Source: Micropterus salmoides
Lineage: Eukaryota > Chordata > Actinopteri > Centrarchiformes > Centrarchidae
Direction of reading: 5' to 3'
NCBI RefSeq assembly: GCF_014851395.1
Contig: NW_024040707.1
Coordinates: 18,842,457-18,906,456 of the forward strand
DNA length: 64,000 nucleotides
A program made the position numbers and the translations under genes. A model generated the notes under the pieces. The model saw nothing but the letters and a program-made list of their open reading frames with translations. It was not told where the DNA came from and ran no database searches. Shown here piece by piece: positions 44,572-59,142 of the stretch (position 1 is the first letter of the stretch; each line of letters begins with the position of its first letter).

Positions 44572-47500
44572 TACACTTTGACACTGCCTGATTGTCCCAG
44601 AGACCCCCAAAGTGCACAGAGTGCCATTTACCACATCTCCATCTGCATACTCACTTCTCACACTCTTGCTAGTCTAAACAAACTTCCATCTGGATGGAAA
44701 CATGCGGCACACTGAGCTCATCACTCATGTACAAACTCTGTGTACACACACGACCACACTGCCTCCCAAAGCCATCATATTGTGCTTTCTGCGTGATCAC
44801 GTAAAAGGGCACAATGCTCCTGAATCGTGTACTTATTCCACTATGATGTCATTGGTGTTCCCATGTCTTGCTTTCTCTTCACTAAATGACAGATAGTCCC
44901 CCTAATTTACCCTGCTCCCTTTCTTTCCGCTTAATCCCTCTAATTCTTTCTCCTCATGGTGTCTGTTTTTCTTTTTCCAGGATGCTAATATCTACCGTTC
45001 AGCTGCCTTCCATTCATCTTTTATGCTTGAATTACAGCCTACCCTGGTTTTCCTGTTCCCAACCACTTTGTTTGCCACAGAGGAGATGCAGGATCGTGCA
45101 GGATGGATGGTCAGACAGTGTGTGCAGAGGAAAGGAGGGAGGAAAATACTCTCGGGCAGAGTGCTTTCAAAGTTTGTTTTTGTTGCAGCCTCCCCTGATG
45201 GACGGTTCAAATGGCAGATACTTAAACGTGGCTCTCTTTAGTGGATCAAAACATTTCAAAAGCATCTTCATACAGAGTTAAAACCACTGTTTACCCATCT
45301 TGTCTTTCAATGATTTTTTCCTTTTGTGCATTCTCTCAATCTGGTTGTTTTTCTGTTGTCTCCTCTTTCTTGTCAATGTATTTGCTTTGTTGTTTATTTT
45401 TCCCTTATCTGAGCCTTTTGTATGTTTGCTGTGCACACAAAAAAATCCATCATTGCTGTCTAGCGATAATGGGGCTCTGACAGACTGAGCAGAAAAAAAC
45501 AGGCCAATAAACCAAAGATGGGCTACAAAGAGGAGAAGAAAATGATGGTAAAGATGAGAGGGGAAAAAAAGAGGTTTGAATTCTTAGAATGACCCTGCAG
45601 AAAAGGCCAGTGCACACATGCTGTCAAATTGGGAATGTCCTGATCCATGTTTTTCCTAAATCCTAATGTCTATAGAGATTTCAGTCTGAAATGATATTAA
45701 TTGTATTCATTACATCTCTACATGTAGCTGTAAGCAATTATTACATCTTTGACTGCTGACTGGTTCTGTATTGAAAAAATATATAGCCTGCATCAAAGTC
45801 GATTCTTTGATGGTTTCCTATGTCATTATTTATCTGTTTTATAATATCTGTGGAATCCTCGCTTCATAAATTGAAGACACTGAAGTTGAAATGCAGTTGT
45901 TAACCAACAGCAGTACTTAAGAGGCATGGCCACAAGCAAATTGTTGCAGGAAGAGAGGCAGCTGGCAGCTGCATGCCCAGAGCAAATAAACAAAGGATTA
46001 GAATAAAAACAACATTTATTAATCCATTCAAAATGTCTGAATCGTGCAGATCCCCATCCTGCTGATTGGCTCAGAACATGGAATTCCACACGCTCACATG
46101 CAGCCTACATACTTTTAACCCTGGATTTATTCTCTCACCAGTCATCTCTTTTCTTCTCCCCCATATAGATGCACACAAAATATGCAATTTACTGTCGCTG
46201 GTCAAAGTTCTGGATCATGTTCACACAGCGGTGTTAGGTTTAATTTCTTTTCTCATATCTATTTGATATCCCTGTGTAAACCATCTGCGAGGTTCAGTGG
46301 ATCAGGTCTGTCTTGACAAGCCTCCATTGACATCCAACTTGGCAGTGAGAATCACAGGTCTGACATTCAGCTTATTCATCTGTTTCTTCCACAGAATGAC
46401 AAAGCACAAAGCAGCAATAGCTGCCCTATGAAAAGTGGTTATGGCTATCGTGCCGTGACCATATGCAAATTTTGCTATGATATGATTAATTAATTTGCCA
46501 CTTCACACTTCATGCTTTGAGATTCCATAAACAGATTATGTCATCGACAATCTGTCTTTTGAAATGAACAAGTAAGTTGAAGTAAACTAGACACACATTC
46601 AATTCTGCACTTTCTAGCTGCAGGACTTACAGATCACTCAAAGACCACAAACTTGATCCCGCCAACAGCACTGTGTCCTGCCAAAGTGCCTCATAATTAA
46701 AAAAAAGTCTTCACCATGTTGATCTCACAGCTGTAGTTACTTCGTAAAAAGGAGTTTAATATCATGCAAAACATTTGATTATCTCCAAATATACCACCAG
46801 TAGCTACAGTTTTAGTTTAAAAGGAATTCATAACACAAAAGATGCAAAAAGACAATGTTGAAATGAATAAATGAATAGAGGGAATTCAACAGATAGATTA
46901 AAAATGTAAAGGCAGGACAAATGTAGAAATAAAATCACAAAAACAAACACAAGTGAACCTTTGACTTCTTGGGCTTAAAACAGAACTCCACTGCTTTAGC
47001 ATTGCATTCTTATAACACTGTTGGCCTCACGATGGACAGATCAAAGCAGCAGGATCCAAAATATAGTCGCTTTTTATTGCACACATTCTTCTTCCTTGTT
47101 AAAACCTGGTGCCTACATTACTCACAATGCAATTTGGCCACCGACTGTTTGGGTGGAGATTTGGGTGTGTTATGCTGGCAGTGGCTAATGTAGTCTTGAA
47201 CCGCTAGCCTCAAGCAGAGATGAGGATACACAGGGATACGCAGGTCTGATAAGCTCACTTACAAACACACATTTTTTTCAAACTTATAGTCTTCAGCCCC
47301 AACAGAAGCTGTTTGAGGGCAGTATACTATTTTTTTTCATGTATGCAGTACTCACCAAGACCAAGGATAGACTCTGATGTGTAAAATCAGTGGAGCTCCA
47401 CTTCACTGCAACTGCTACTCCTCTACAATATCACTACTGCATTCAAAACAAGCCTGATATATCAGTTTTATTGACCATTGGTTTGAGATGTCTCTTGTGA

Positions 47501-49979
47501 TCGCTGCTGCCACCTCAATATAAGAAGATGAATGGCCTTTCACTTGTGATGCTGAACATTGAAAAGTATATTGGGTTTTTTAAATCTACAGCAATGTGTC
47601 ACAACACACGGTGAGCCTTTTTCAGTGGAACTACTTTCTTCCAAAGAAATAGTACCATGGTTAAAGCAGTTTTGTTGATTAGCCAGAGTAACAACATGGA
47701 AAATGCTGCTGCTGAGAGATGTTACTGTTGATTTTTGTAATTGAATTTTTCAATGCCGGGAACACCACCATCAAAATGTCCTTCACTTTCATTGCACTGG
47801 GCTGGAGGCAGGGAAGCAGGATAGATATATAGGATAGTAAAATGTGTGTATAAATAAAACCAAAACCATGTGTGATTTAGGTGAACAAACCCTATACATT
47901 AAGTACAATTCTATTGTAGTATAAATGAAGTAATTCTTTTTTCACCTGTGTGGCTCTGTTATAAGAGCATTAATGCTCAAAATGGAAGTGGAATGTGTTC
48001 TTTTCAGTGACAGGTTTGCGTGCAGTGATGTATGCTTGTAGCATTTCATTGAAGAGAGCTCTAAGCATAATGACAGTAATAGGGCCTTTGATGGAAATAA
48101 AACTGCACTTTATTGGAAAAGTAATCTCCAACAGTATCTTTTCCTGGTTATTATGGATTCAAACAAGTCGAATCCCAAATTCTTCATCTCTCTCTGTTGT
48201 TTATGAGTAGACTGACAGTTAATGATTCCCTCAGATGTTCCTTAACTTTTCAGTGCCGACTTTGTCAGGCCAGGTGTTGTTTTGTACCAACCTGTCCTAA
48301 AGGAAGACAAATGGCTCTGTTGGACTTTTTGTCCCTCTGAGTGAACATTTAGTTAAGCCTCATCTCTCTCTGTTAAGGTTTATGGTAGCCACATTTGTGG
48401 TCTTTGACAGAGTCAGAGATGAAGCCAAAGTCTTTGGACTGAAAAGTGAACTTGACTGAGTGACTGTTTTTGGATTTACTGGATTGTCTCCATCTTTCTC
48501 TTCTCCAGACAGAGGGCCCCTGATTGACTGCACAGCTGATTTTTTATAATTGTCAACACCTCTGTTCGAATAAAGAGGTCCCTGAGAAGAGTGAAAGGTC
48601 TTTGCAGAAGAGACTCTCTCAGAGGAAAACAGTTGTCATTTTATATTTCTGGCACAATACTGGGAACTGGAAATAAACACCAACATGTGGGAGAATGTCC
48701 AGCAAGAAAATCTCAGAGGAAAAGGTTGTCATAGATAGAGATATTTAAAGGTCTCAACATTCCTTTTAAACTTTAGTGCTGCTCTGCGACTGAACATGAT
48801 GTGCAGGAGATGTTCTACCCGGAGACATATAAAAGTAATGTAACATGGGTTATTGTGTTACCAAATAAAATATTTTTCTGATGGTGTTGGTACATTTTGC
48901 TAACTTTGATATGTATCAAAAATCTGAGCAAACCATTAAATATGTCCCTGTCACACATTCAAAGTGATTTCCTTGTTTCTTTGTTGCCGCTCCTTCCACT
49001 TTCTCTTGCTCATCAGTTTACATGTGTAGCTGTTAAATGAACAAAGTGCATAGTGGATTCATTTCACTGCTTTACCACTGTGTGACGAAATGTCATCCAA
49101 GACCAGAGCAACCAAGATGATCATATTAGGGTGATTCTCAGGGAGCTCATAGCCCCACCTCCTCAGCGGCAGGACAGAATGGTTTGACTGAGGGAAACAT
49201 CTGATGTGAATCTAGCATCACCGCTGGAGGAAATCGGCCAGGTCTTCTGACATCATGGGACAACTAGTGCCTGCTGGCCTGGGATCAATGGCTTTGGGCT
49301 AGACAGACAAACAGTGACCCATGGACATAGCAAGCTGTCTATCTGTATGTGTGTGTGTGTGTGTGCTGTTGGGGGGCACTGAATAGGAATGATATAATAC
49401 TTGTAAAATGTCAATGAACCACAGTTTCCGTGTTAACTTCAGCTTTTAGGGAAAAAGTAAGAGGAAGCTGCAATTTACTTGTCAAAATAAATTTGGGTAC
49501 ATGGCCGATATTTGCCTGTTTGGTTGGATTTTTGTGTGTGTTTTTGTGCATAAGAGTGTGCGTCTGTGTGCATGAATTTATGAATTCATTCATTGTGTAC
49601 ACCTGTGAGTGTTTGTGTGCATGCTAACTGTATTTCCTTAGCATCACATGTGAGTATGTGTTGTGTGTGTGAGAGAGAGAGCCTTGACATTAAAATTTAA
49701 AGACAGCAAGTTTTTTTTCTTCTGTGCACTAACCTTCACTGCTCCGTGTGTACACCAAAGGCGTGACCCGCTGATGGCCCGGCTGACTCAGCCAATCGGC
49801 ATTCCTGGATAGGTGTAAGGGCTCCTGTCCACTAGCAACAAAGGAGATGGAAGGCAACAGAGCACAAAACAGGGGACAGCTTTGAATAAAAACATGTGTG
49901 GCTATGAGTGACTTACACCAGACATTAATCAATTGCAGTGAGGGGACGTCCTTGTTTGTTTACCCTCTGCTCTCTCCTA
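44572..49979. other. 5.4-kb intergenic stretch, no gene seen
   Basis: No exon of a known family on either strand. TG-rich runs at 49348-49366 and 49500-49620 and short A-rich runs are the only clear repeats. Confidence 0.5.
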
Positions 49980-49980
49980 G

Positions 49981-50046
<66 letters not shown>
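49980..50046. repeat. Long (CA)n microsatellite
   Basis: About 32 uninterrupted CA units, the longest pure dinucleotide run in the window; likely polymorphic. Confidence 0.95.
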
Positions 50047-50048
<2 letters not shown>

Positions 50049-50139
50049 CAAAACGAGTTTGCACATACACATGCACACACACGCATACCCCACGTGATGT
50101 GCACATGCATATAAACCCAGTAGTCTAATTGTCCACCTA

Positions 50140-50151
50140 CCTCTCTCTCAT

Positions 50152-50198
<47 letters not shown>
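50140..50198. repeat. (CT)n-(CA)n compound microsatellite
   Basis: A CT-rich run passing directly into a CA run, about 100 bp after the long CA microsatellite and just upstream of the candidate avpr2 5' exon. Confidence 0.9.
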
Positions 50199-50199
<1 letters not shown>

Positions 50200-50692
50200 A
50201 ATATGTATGTCTAACACCCTCCCTCCACTCCTGGCTGCACGCTCCACCCTCAGCCTTATAGAGGACAGGCTGGTTGACCCAGGAGGAGGGAATAGGAGGG
50301 GGGAGGAAGGGGGATGTGAGAGCAGACGGAGCTCGGATTCATTTCTGCTGGTGGTGCTGGAGGCACAGCACATTGCAAGAGCATATCGTGACGCACAAGG
50401 AGCCGGGACATGCACGGCTATCAAATGGATTACTCTGACATACACTTGTGAACTCCAACACAGTCAGCAGGCACACAAAGGACTTGCAGAACTTTGTTGT
50501 CACACAAGAAAAACTACCCGGTTTTGATGAAGACACACTGACGTTTTTGCTTGCGCTCTCCCTAATTCATCCAGGAGCTAGCTGATATTACACTGAGCAC
50601 AGGGACCTGGATTGACAGCTGAAGATATGAATGTGATGATGAATTTCTGAAAGCTTCTTGTCAAAGAGCTGCACCACTGAAGTGGATCACAA
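50200..50692 (+). promoter_or_regulatory. avpr2: Candidate promoter and non-coding first exon of the V2-type receptor
   Basis: The first coding exon of the receptor (60486) is preceded at 60483 by a good acceptor (TTTGTTTGTCTTTCAG), two bases before the ATG, so at least one 5' UTR exon is expected upstream. The best candidate ends at 50692 (GGATCACAA then GTAAGTGT). It holds a short upstream reading frame, ATG at 50627 to TGA at 50648-50650 (7 codons). A TATAAA word lies at 50110-50115. Start site and linkage are inferred; the intron would be about 9.8 kb. Confidence 0.35.
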
Positions 50693-53600
50693 GTAAGTGT
50701 CTTTTAATTTATTTACTCCGTGGAGCCTGTTTGATTTGATTTTCTAACATTGATAGTTATTTTTATACTGAAATTAGTACAAATACTTTTAATCATAATC
50801 CTTCACTTATTATTCTCTATTCACTAAGCACACTTTACAACCCTTTACAGGTATGTTGGAACATGTTCACTTTGTATGAATGGATTTCTTCACTGACTAA
50901 TCTAGGTCATCTCTCTGTACATCTACAATATCCCAGGACCACACAAGATGCACACACGCAACTCAAGCTCTGTCTTCAGTATTTTACACTTGATTTTATT
51001 TTTGAAATTTTCTGTACAGGCTATTTGTACACAGAGTTATGTTGTCATCATCAGTATCATTAATCTTACTCTTTTGATTAGCATAACATTTATACTGTTA
51101 ACGTAACAGTATAGGTCTTGTTTTTCTTGAAGAAAAATCTTTAAAAAGAAAGGATATTGAAAAAGAGGAAAACAAATCAAATGTGTTTACAATAACACTA
51201 CACCTGTTTTGGAAATTGCACCTATGACTGAAGTGAATTAATGTATGGAAACAACAATATTTGGAAAATGTGCCGCATACTTTGTTGAAAAGAAGGCATG
51301 AAAAGAAGCTTACATGGCATTGATATATGATTTCTACATACAATTTTCCAGGTGTGGTCATCTGTTAAATCATTGAATATCACCTTCAATCGATTTGACA
51401 AAAAAAATAGACACATGAAACATTCAGCTTTTGATGAAGCAATGATTTTTGACTTACAGTGTGTATTTGTCAGGCCTGTCAGCCCTGATTTCAACATATG
51501 TAATATATGTTAACATATACAGAATGGCACGAGTATGCTTGATTGTAAATATTTTATGGCAGAGCCTAATTGAAAAGTCATGTGGTTCCCATAAGTTTTT
51601 CCGTGGATTAAAAGCTCAAGGGAACTGTCAGGTTGTTAATGTGATCTGTTCTAGCGTGTAATGTTAATGCGCTGTAATGGTGACGGCTCTTAATGCTTTG
51701 TCCCTCAGTCACAGAGACCAGAGCTAAACGCACCAAGAGAAAAGGACACGCGTGAGAAAGCTTACCATGCACTGACAACAAGGTGAGAGGGGACAAAAGG
51801 CGTATGTACTCACCTTGGGGTGCTCTTCTTTTATGGGCATGCGCAAGTTTGTATGTCTGTTTATTTGTGCATATGTGTGACTTGCCCTTATTTTAAAAGG
51901 CAAATTGAGACGATAAAAAGGAGACTCTGAAAAGGTCACTTATTTAGTGCTCAAAAGGTTTGTATAACTAACTACTTAAAAATATAAATGGAAATTAACA
52001 GTTTCTTTTCACAGTGAAGCAACGATCACAGCAAAATTATAATTAAATCTAAACAAAAGCCTATATCTCTACCGTCACAGCAGTTTGTCTTGTCAAGTCA
52101 ACTCAGTTCAATTCAGTTTTATTTATATAGCACCCAATCATAACAGCAGTTATCGCAGGGCATTTTTCATAAAGAGCAGGTATAGACTGTACTCTTTGTG
52201 ATATTATGTACAGAGACCCAACAATTCCCACCATGAGCAAGCACTTAGCGATAGTGGCAAGGAAAAACTCCCTTTTAACAGTCACTTTCCACTTTTGTTA
52301 AAGCATTTAAACTATTAAGGAAATCTCACTAGCTTGTAAGTTGAATCTCCAAATCACTCTTTGGCAAAATATTTTTTATGATTGAGAGCATGAAGCTGTT
52401 TGTATCAACCAAAATACTTTATAAGGGTTTTTCCATTAATCATACACTTCCTAATTTTTTTTCTTTGGCACGGTCTATAATATGCACAAAATGACTTCCT
52501 TGATTGTAGTCGCCATCAGGATAAATCATCATCATCATCATTACTGTTATTTTCATGGTCAATTTAGTCTGGTCCCTAACGGGGAATCATTTTATTGTGT
52601 TCATTTCATCATGTGGCACGGATCTGACCATATCAACTACAAACTTCCAGGCCTGTGTTAGCTGATGTGGTAACACTCAGGCCCATTTTCCACTCTTCAG
52701 AGGGAATACTCACATGTGTGACATGAAAAGGGCCCTGTTTTCTTTAGGGCACATGCTTGTTGGTGGTGTGCTGGTTAATGATACATGACAAGAAAAACAG
52801 TCAGTGGTCTTATGAACAGGATTTATCAGCGGTGATAAGGGGACTTGGACCTTCTTCCACACAGTGATTTCTGTCCACTGGCCACTGTATTATGGAAATA
52901 AACTCATGATGACGTTTGCAAATACAAAACTCAAGGAGTGCTGCAGCACATACACAGATGAAATGTGGGCAAGTAATGACTGTATCAGTGTGCAATGAGT
53001 TGTGGTTCCACATTATTAACATTTAATGGGTTTGGCAAGACAGTAAAAGAACAAAGTGTTACTTTTGTTTCTCCGATGGGCTGCGGTCTGCGGTAAAGAA
53101 TATAGATTGAGTGACACACAATCATAGAGAGGAATAAATAATGGATACAGAGCTGTGAATCAGATTTTTAATGAGTACAGCAGGTGCCTCCGCAAAGTGA
53201 GATGCATAAATATATCCACCTGTCACTGAACCATTCAGATGGTGAATCTATGCTGAATGTGAAAGTGCCAATGGGGATCTAATTTACTCACATGTGGGGC
53301 TTAAAGAAAAAAAACATGGTCATATCTGCTTCATTATGCAGATGAAGTGCTGCACAGCCCCGCGAGTGGAACCACCTGACTCATCCAGATTGTTATTGTG
53401 AAAGAATCTATTGATTGGTATGTAAATAAAGTCTCTTGCAATACTCAGAAAAGCAGTATAAAATACCAAAGCTTAAGTATATCACATGGTGCGATCTAAT
53501 ACTGGATTCATATGTTTATTTTAAGTCATCTTAGGTGCAGATTGGGTCAGACCATTTTAATCCTGTTTCCTGCTGCTGAAGTCTATTAATGAGGATGATA

Positions 53601-56600
53601 ATTATAATCAAACAAAATTAACAAGCATATCAGAAACAGCTTCCTCTGCCGGTTTGATCCTTAATGACAGGAGATGGTGGATTGGTTGGGACAGAAGGAG
53701 AGAGCTAGAGTGGGCGGATGAATGTGAAAAATTTGAGAAAATAACAGGACAGTTGAAGAAATAGAAAAGAAGAAGAAGAGCAGATTAGAGAGGGAAATTA
53801 GCAGCAGGTTGTTTGAATGTACACTAGACAGATAGGTCCTCATTAATCAGACTGTTCAAAGGGAACTAATCAAGGGCATGCACACACAAGACAGGCGAGC
53901 AAGTGATGGATCGTTCATTATGTTTGGATTATTGCACGTAGTGCTTAAACACCATGTCTTTCTCCCCACTGCTGCCACCACTAGTTCACCTTGGCTGCTA
54001 AATTGGCTTGAAATCTGCCGACCAAGTTCATCCTCATTGTCAGTGTCTTTAAATGCAAGTAAGGCATTCTGTGCATGAAATAGGTAGAGAAATGTATTTC
54101 TCTGCCACACAAGATACGGCAAGACAGAACTAGAGACGGGCAATGGTTTGTAATCAAAACACAATAGAGAGTAAGCACAGGAGGTTCAGAGTGTGCCTCA
54201 TGTTTTCTACTTTTATTACAATTTCAATTTCTTGTTTTGAAAAAAAAGTTTCTATTCCTTTTTGACCATGACTAAAACCTCAACTTGGAGGGCCATAGCA
54301 GCTGATTTTTTTTGTTACTTACTAAATTTGAATGTACTTTGTCTGCTACTCCAGATATCCATTGTATTCCACTCATTTTGAATAAGTTATGTGAACCTTC
54401 AAAGTTTGCAAGGATTTTTGTCAAAGCTGCGTTATTGTGAGCTGCAGGCATCATATCAAACTGTCCTCAAACTGCATTACCAATATGCAAGCAACACTGA
54501 CAAATATATATATATATATATGTATTAATAGACTTGATGTATTAATAGACTTGATTTTCACTGTGGCAGATTATGCAATATACAGTCAAGTCAAGCCTGC
54601 ATGTTAATGTTCATATCATACAGAAAATAATGAAAAACAATGACAGGTTTGGGCTGTAAAAAAAATTGCCCCCCCAAAAATCTTACACTGTATAATAGTA
54701 GAGCCTGTATTGGCAAATGATCCACAAAAATGAAATATATAATGAATAAGATACTGACATTTGGAAACATCCTGGTATTGTTCTTAATGTGTACAATTTG
54801 TGTTGTGTTGTTTAATATGAAGAGTATTAGTTCAAAATTGTTTCACAAACTCTCCAGCTGACGAACAAGTGAAGTCCATGAGTCCAATTCACAGGCAATC
54901 TTGAAATTATATGCTTACATGGAATCAGAGTTATGACCAAAGTATCCTTTAGGCTTGAATTATTTTGAATATTTGTTACATTATTGTCAAAATGGCCAAA
55001 TGAGTAATTTTAACCAAATAACACCGTTGTGATTATTATTTCCTGCCAGAAATCTATTTCTTTAAAACATTTGGCACTCAACATGCTTTAGGATTGTTTA
55101 AGAGGACTATGACACAGACAGTGTCTAGTGATGATGTAGTTTGTCAAAGTAAATGACCAGGTAGCTATAATGTTTTCTTGCGCACTTTAATTACCATGTG
55201 CCTGTCGTCCCTGAGGCACTGTAGACTTGTGTGCAGGAAAGCGGTATAGGATGGAGAGGACATGAAAATATGTGCACACCAGTTTGCATCTGGAGAGTAA
55301 AGCAAGGGAGGCTCCATCATTAATCATAGTGAAGTAAAGGGAGGAAGCAACATACTGCATTAACTACTAAAAGCTGTGTCTACAGTCCATCCAGCACAGA
55401 GAGATGGAATAATTTGTGCTTAACATTAAGTCGATCAGACAGATAGGAATGCTGTGCTTGTGTTATTAAAGAGAGCAAAGCAGAATACATTTTCAGAGAC
55501 AGGGGTATGTAACGGAATACATAAAATTACCTCCAGCACTTCTGCGGGCAATGTTTACCTTTTCTATGTTAAATTTAGGGAATTTCCTCTGAGGACAGAG
55601 ATCATCAGTGCCAAACTTTTGAGCTATGCATGGGTCTCCTGTAGTGGAGCCATTGAGCAATTTGAAGACAATCCATCTTGATTTCTTGGATGCACAAGCC
55701 ATGCAAATGAGACATGAGCATATTTGCAGAAAATACTTGTGTCCTTCAGGAGTTCAGGAAAACAAGGGCAAATCCAGAATTGATCAGAACAAGACTTAGA
55801 GATGAAGAAATCCTCTGTGAATCCGTTCAGAAGGAAATGCCTCACATGCGTTCCCATATACTATGATCAACACATAAGTCTTGACACCATTAAAGAAGGT
55901 TCTTCATACCAACTATTTATCCTTTTATTTCATTTTATTGAGTACTATTTGGGGAAATTATTTTGGTATTACTGTAATACTGTGTGGTTCCTTTGTCATT
56001 ACACCTTTTCTTGAAAAAGCATACTTGAAAAAGGGATTTCACATCAGAAATTAGTCACATGGGCAAATATGCATAATGGGATTGTATGGAGGTATAAAGG
56101 ACCACAGCACCGCAAAGAATCCTCTCATCAATGATACTGTAATTACAGAGAGGGGTACAAGGCTCCTCAGGTCCTGACAAAGAGAGGCCTGGATATTCCC
56201 TGATAAAAAAGGTCTTGTCTAAACCCCTAATTTAAAAAAATTACTTGAAAAGGAAAACATAATAAACAGATAATAAGAAAGTACTCAACTAGCTTTGATC
56301 CAAAAGACCTTTGGAGAGGGCCGATATTTGAGTAGAATTCCAAAGCAGAGTTAGAGGAAGGTAATTAAAGTTTGACTTGGTTTAGCCATTTATAGCAGCG
56401 TTGAGTTCACCTGATGGGGACGCAGGTGATTCACTCAAACCAAAGACTCGTCGTTTGACTTAAGAGAAATGGTTCCACTTGGATTCTCTTCCTTTGACTC
56501 ATGTCCCTACCTTCGTGCTGGGTGGAGAGGTCCAGCTGGCCTGGCTTGTCATGCATTCATCTGAGCACATTCCTCTGGCAAAGCCAGCATGTAACGCTTG

Positions 56601-56638
56601 ACAATATGTTCAGCTGTGTTATCTCACACACTCAGCAG
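50693..56638 (+). other. Probable 5' intron of the receptor gene or intergenic DNA
   Basis: No coding exon recognised on either strand. It includes a fish repeat fragment at 52096-52290 and a short TA run at 54507-54522. If the exon ending at 50692 belongs to the receptor, this is intron. Confidence 0.4.
52096..52290 (+). repeat. Interspersed teleost repeat fragment
   Basis: CAATTCAGTTTTATTTATAT, TAGCACCCAATCATAACAGC and GGCAAGGAAAAACTCCCTTT are the typical start, middle and end phrases of a repeat found all over fish genomes. Confidence 0.65.
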
Positions 56639-59134
56639 CAGCGGCGTTGTTAGCCCTGGGCATTCGGGGCTATAGCCCCGGATGTTTTTTGAAAAGCCCT
56701 GGCTCTCAGAAGGATTTTTAAAAAACAAACAACAAAAAGCCGAAAATTTTACTTTACTCGATTAACTAACATTACGTATGCTGAAATTAACTTGTGTGGA
56801 TTTGTGGTGAGGTTAATCACCTGATAGGCAGAGGAGGCATTATACATGTTTCATTTCAAAATCTATGTTTTGTCCCCCCCTCTTTCCTAATGTAAAGTTT
56901 TATTTCGCATTGCCTTTCTGGCTCAGGCGATTTCAGAGCTGGCTCATATAGGAGGCGGTTTACTAAGTGACCAGTCAATCACTCACACACTCCACATCAG
57001 TCGCGAACAAAATGTAGCCTGTAGAAATGTTGAGGGAGGCCAGTGCAGCAAAGTGCCCCAATATTACATATTAATATTATTTCTTTTGTGCTGCTGTTAT
57101 TTCTAGCTGAAGGCAGCAGTGATGATGTCTGCAGCAGGGGTGGGTACATCTAATGTACTTTTAATTTTGCTACATTTTCCATTCATACCTTTTATAACTT
57201 AACCAGTCTGTAATATGAATGTTGCTTCATTAACTGAAATGAGCTGTGATCCAGGCTGTGTGCGCAGTAAAGCGTTGGTCGGGCGCTTGTCACAGTCACA
57301 GAGCTGGGCAGATGCAAACATTTCGAAAATCAGGCAAATATCTTTTCAGTTTAAGGCTTTATTGTTCTACTAATACAACTGAAATCCAGTGAACGCACAC
57401 CATGGCACTGCAGCCTGTGTCGCTCTTTCACAAGTCGTCAAGTGAAAAACTTTCACTTTCCATTAACGGCGCATTAAAAGCGTCTTTAGTCTCTGCATAG
57501 CAAATGAAGACTACACACTGTAAGATCTATGTCAGATGATCACTGCATTGACTGAGATATATTAAAAGTGTCCTGTGGACATTAGCCTGTTTCTTTTCTT
57601 CACACACTCTATCTATTTGTTTTATAGCAATGTCTGACGGTGACTCCATAAACAGAATGTCACTCACATTTATTTTTCGCACAGCTTCCTCTGTATGTAG
57701 GTTTACCTGCTTCACCAACGAGCTGCTCTGGTGTTACTGCCACAATAATTCTTTGCATTGTGAAGATTATTTAGATACTTCAGGAATAATCACATTGTAT
57801 TGGCAACCTGTGCAAGCAGTTTGGTTGGCTACATCTCCATAATAAAAGGCACAGGTAACAAACGTTGGTGGGCAGCAAAAGTGATATTTTAAAGTGATCT
57901 TATCAACACCTTCATGGAGATTTAAAAAAGAAAATAATTGTAGAAATAGCTAAATTACAGATAATCAGCTTATTCACTGCATTTGCAGGAATATTTTATT
58001 GGGCTACTTAAAAACTCATCAAGTTGCCTAGTCTAGACAGTCCATTTTTACTCTGATAGCCTATCTTGACCTTTCCTCATGTGGACGCATAGGGTTGTGA
58101 TCCTGCACAACCAAACATGCAAGAATTAAATCCCCACACTACCATGGATAGTAGTGGTGTAATGGGTTGCAGAATCTGTGGTATGGATCCCTTCCACATG
58201 GTGCGGCACGCAGGTGGACCGCGGATTGATTTCAAAGTTTATGATGATTTATCCTGTTTGACCTCTGAAAATATCCTTTATTCTGGAAACGTCAGAGAAC
58301 CCAGTTAGATTCTGAATGTGCAGAACTTTGAATATGAGCAGAAAACCTGCTGAAACACAGGAGCTATAAAGTCCCAGAGTTTATAACTGAATTAAAACTC
58401 ACGCCTGCATGTGTGTTGATTCAGCAGTGATGATATTAAAAGTTGATCTACAGGAGAAACATATCTGAAAGCTGAGAGCTGCTCTGCATTATATTCTATT
58501 ACAATTTTAGATTTTGAATTGTTTTATTACACCTTTATTAAACCAGAAAAACTATTTTTCCAAGAGTGTCCTGGCCAAGGCAGGTGGTAGAACAATTTAA
58601 GATGGGAATACATTTTTTTTATTTTTTTTTTATTTACAAGGTCATAAAATATCAAAATGTTCTTAAATATTCACCACAATTCAGCAACAAGGACAATCAA
58701 ACGAGTAATCAGTCATAACATCTGAAGGCAGAATTGCCAGCCTTCAAGTCATTTAAAAGCAACAGTGAAACAAAGATACAGCCCCCTGCGGGCTACCTGA
58801 ATTTTGTGTGTCCCTTTACATAAATAATGTCCACAATAAATTGGTGCAGAAAAACACCAGAATGCAGGAAATTAAGTGTTTAACACTCAAAAGACCCCCC
58901 GCTTCATACTGTCGGAGTTTTGTTGTTATATAATTTGATTTACACACGTCACATTACAATTTAGCAGACATGACACAGTTAACAGTGTTGTTGTGAGTTT
59001 TTGTTGTGCCGTATAAGTAGAGGATGTTTACTGTTGCTTTACTGCTTGGTGGAGGGTCAATTATTATGTGAAGATATGAAGTTTTATGGGCTGGGCTAAG
59101 CCCCCAATGTTTCAAGATCCTAAAAACGCCCCTG
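56639..59134. mobile_element. 2.5-kb hAT-type transposon with 8-bp target duplication, no transposase seen
   Basis: Left end CAGCGGCGTTGTTAGCCCTG; right end on the other strand CAGGGGCGTTTTTAGGATCT. Both begin CAGNGGCGTT.TTAG, the start expected for hAT elements. The 8-bp word CTCAGCAG flanks both sides (56631-56638 and 59135-59142). The subterminal parts also mirror each other (GGGGCTATAGCCCCG near the left, GGGGGCTTAGCCC near the right on the other strand). Reading frames inside are short (63-70 codons) with no hAT dimerisation or zinc-finger region, so it is non-autonomous or decayed. Confidence 0.88.
58530..58790. repeat. Other interspersed repeat nested in the hAT element
   Basis: TTTATTAAACCAGAAAAACT and TTCCAAGAGTGTCCTGGCCA, then AGCAACAAGGACAATCAAAC and CATTTAAAAGCAACAGTG, resemble a common fish LINE-related repeat. 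It lies wholly inside the hAT element, so it was either carried by it or inserted later. Confidence 0.45.
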
Positions 59135-59142
59135 CTCAGCAG

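Noticed and set aside
44886..45281. 131-codon plus-strand frame as a gene
   Set aside because: No similarity, no splice-site support beyond chance, and overlapping frames of similar length in the same place.
49980..50198. Tandem array resembling CRISPR or coding His/Thr repeats
   Set aside because: It consists of simple CA/CT microsatellites; there are no spacers and the genome is eukaryotic.
57527..58308. Short frames inside the hAT element as a transposase
   Set aside because: 63-70 codons each with no hAT motif; treated as chance.
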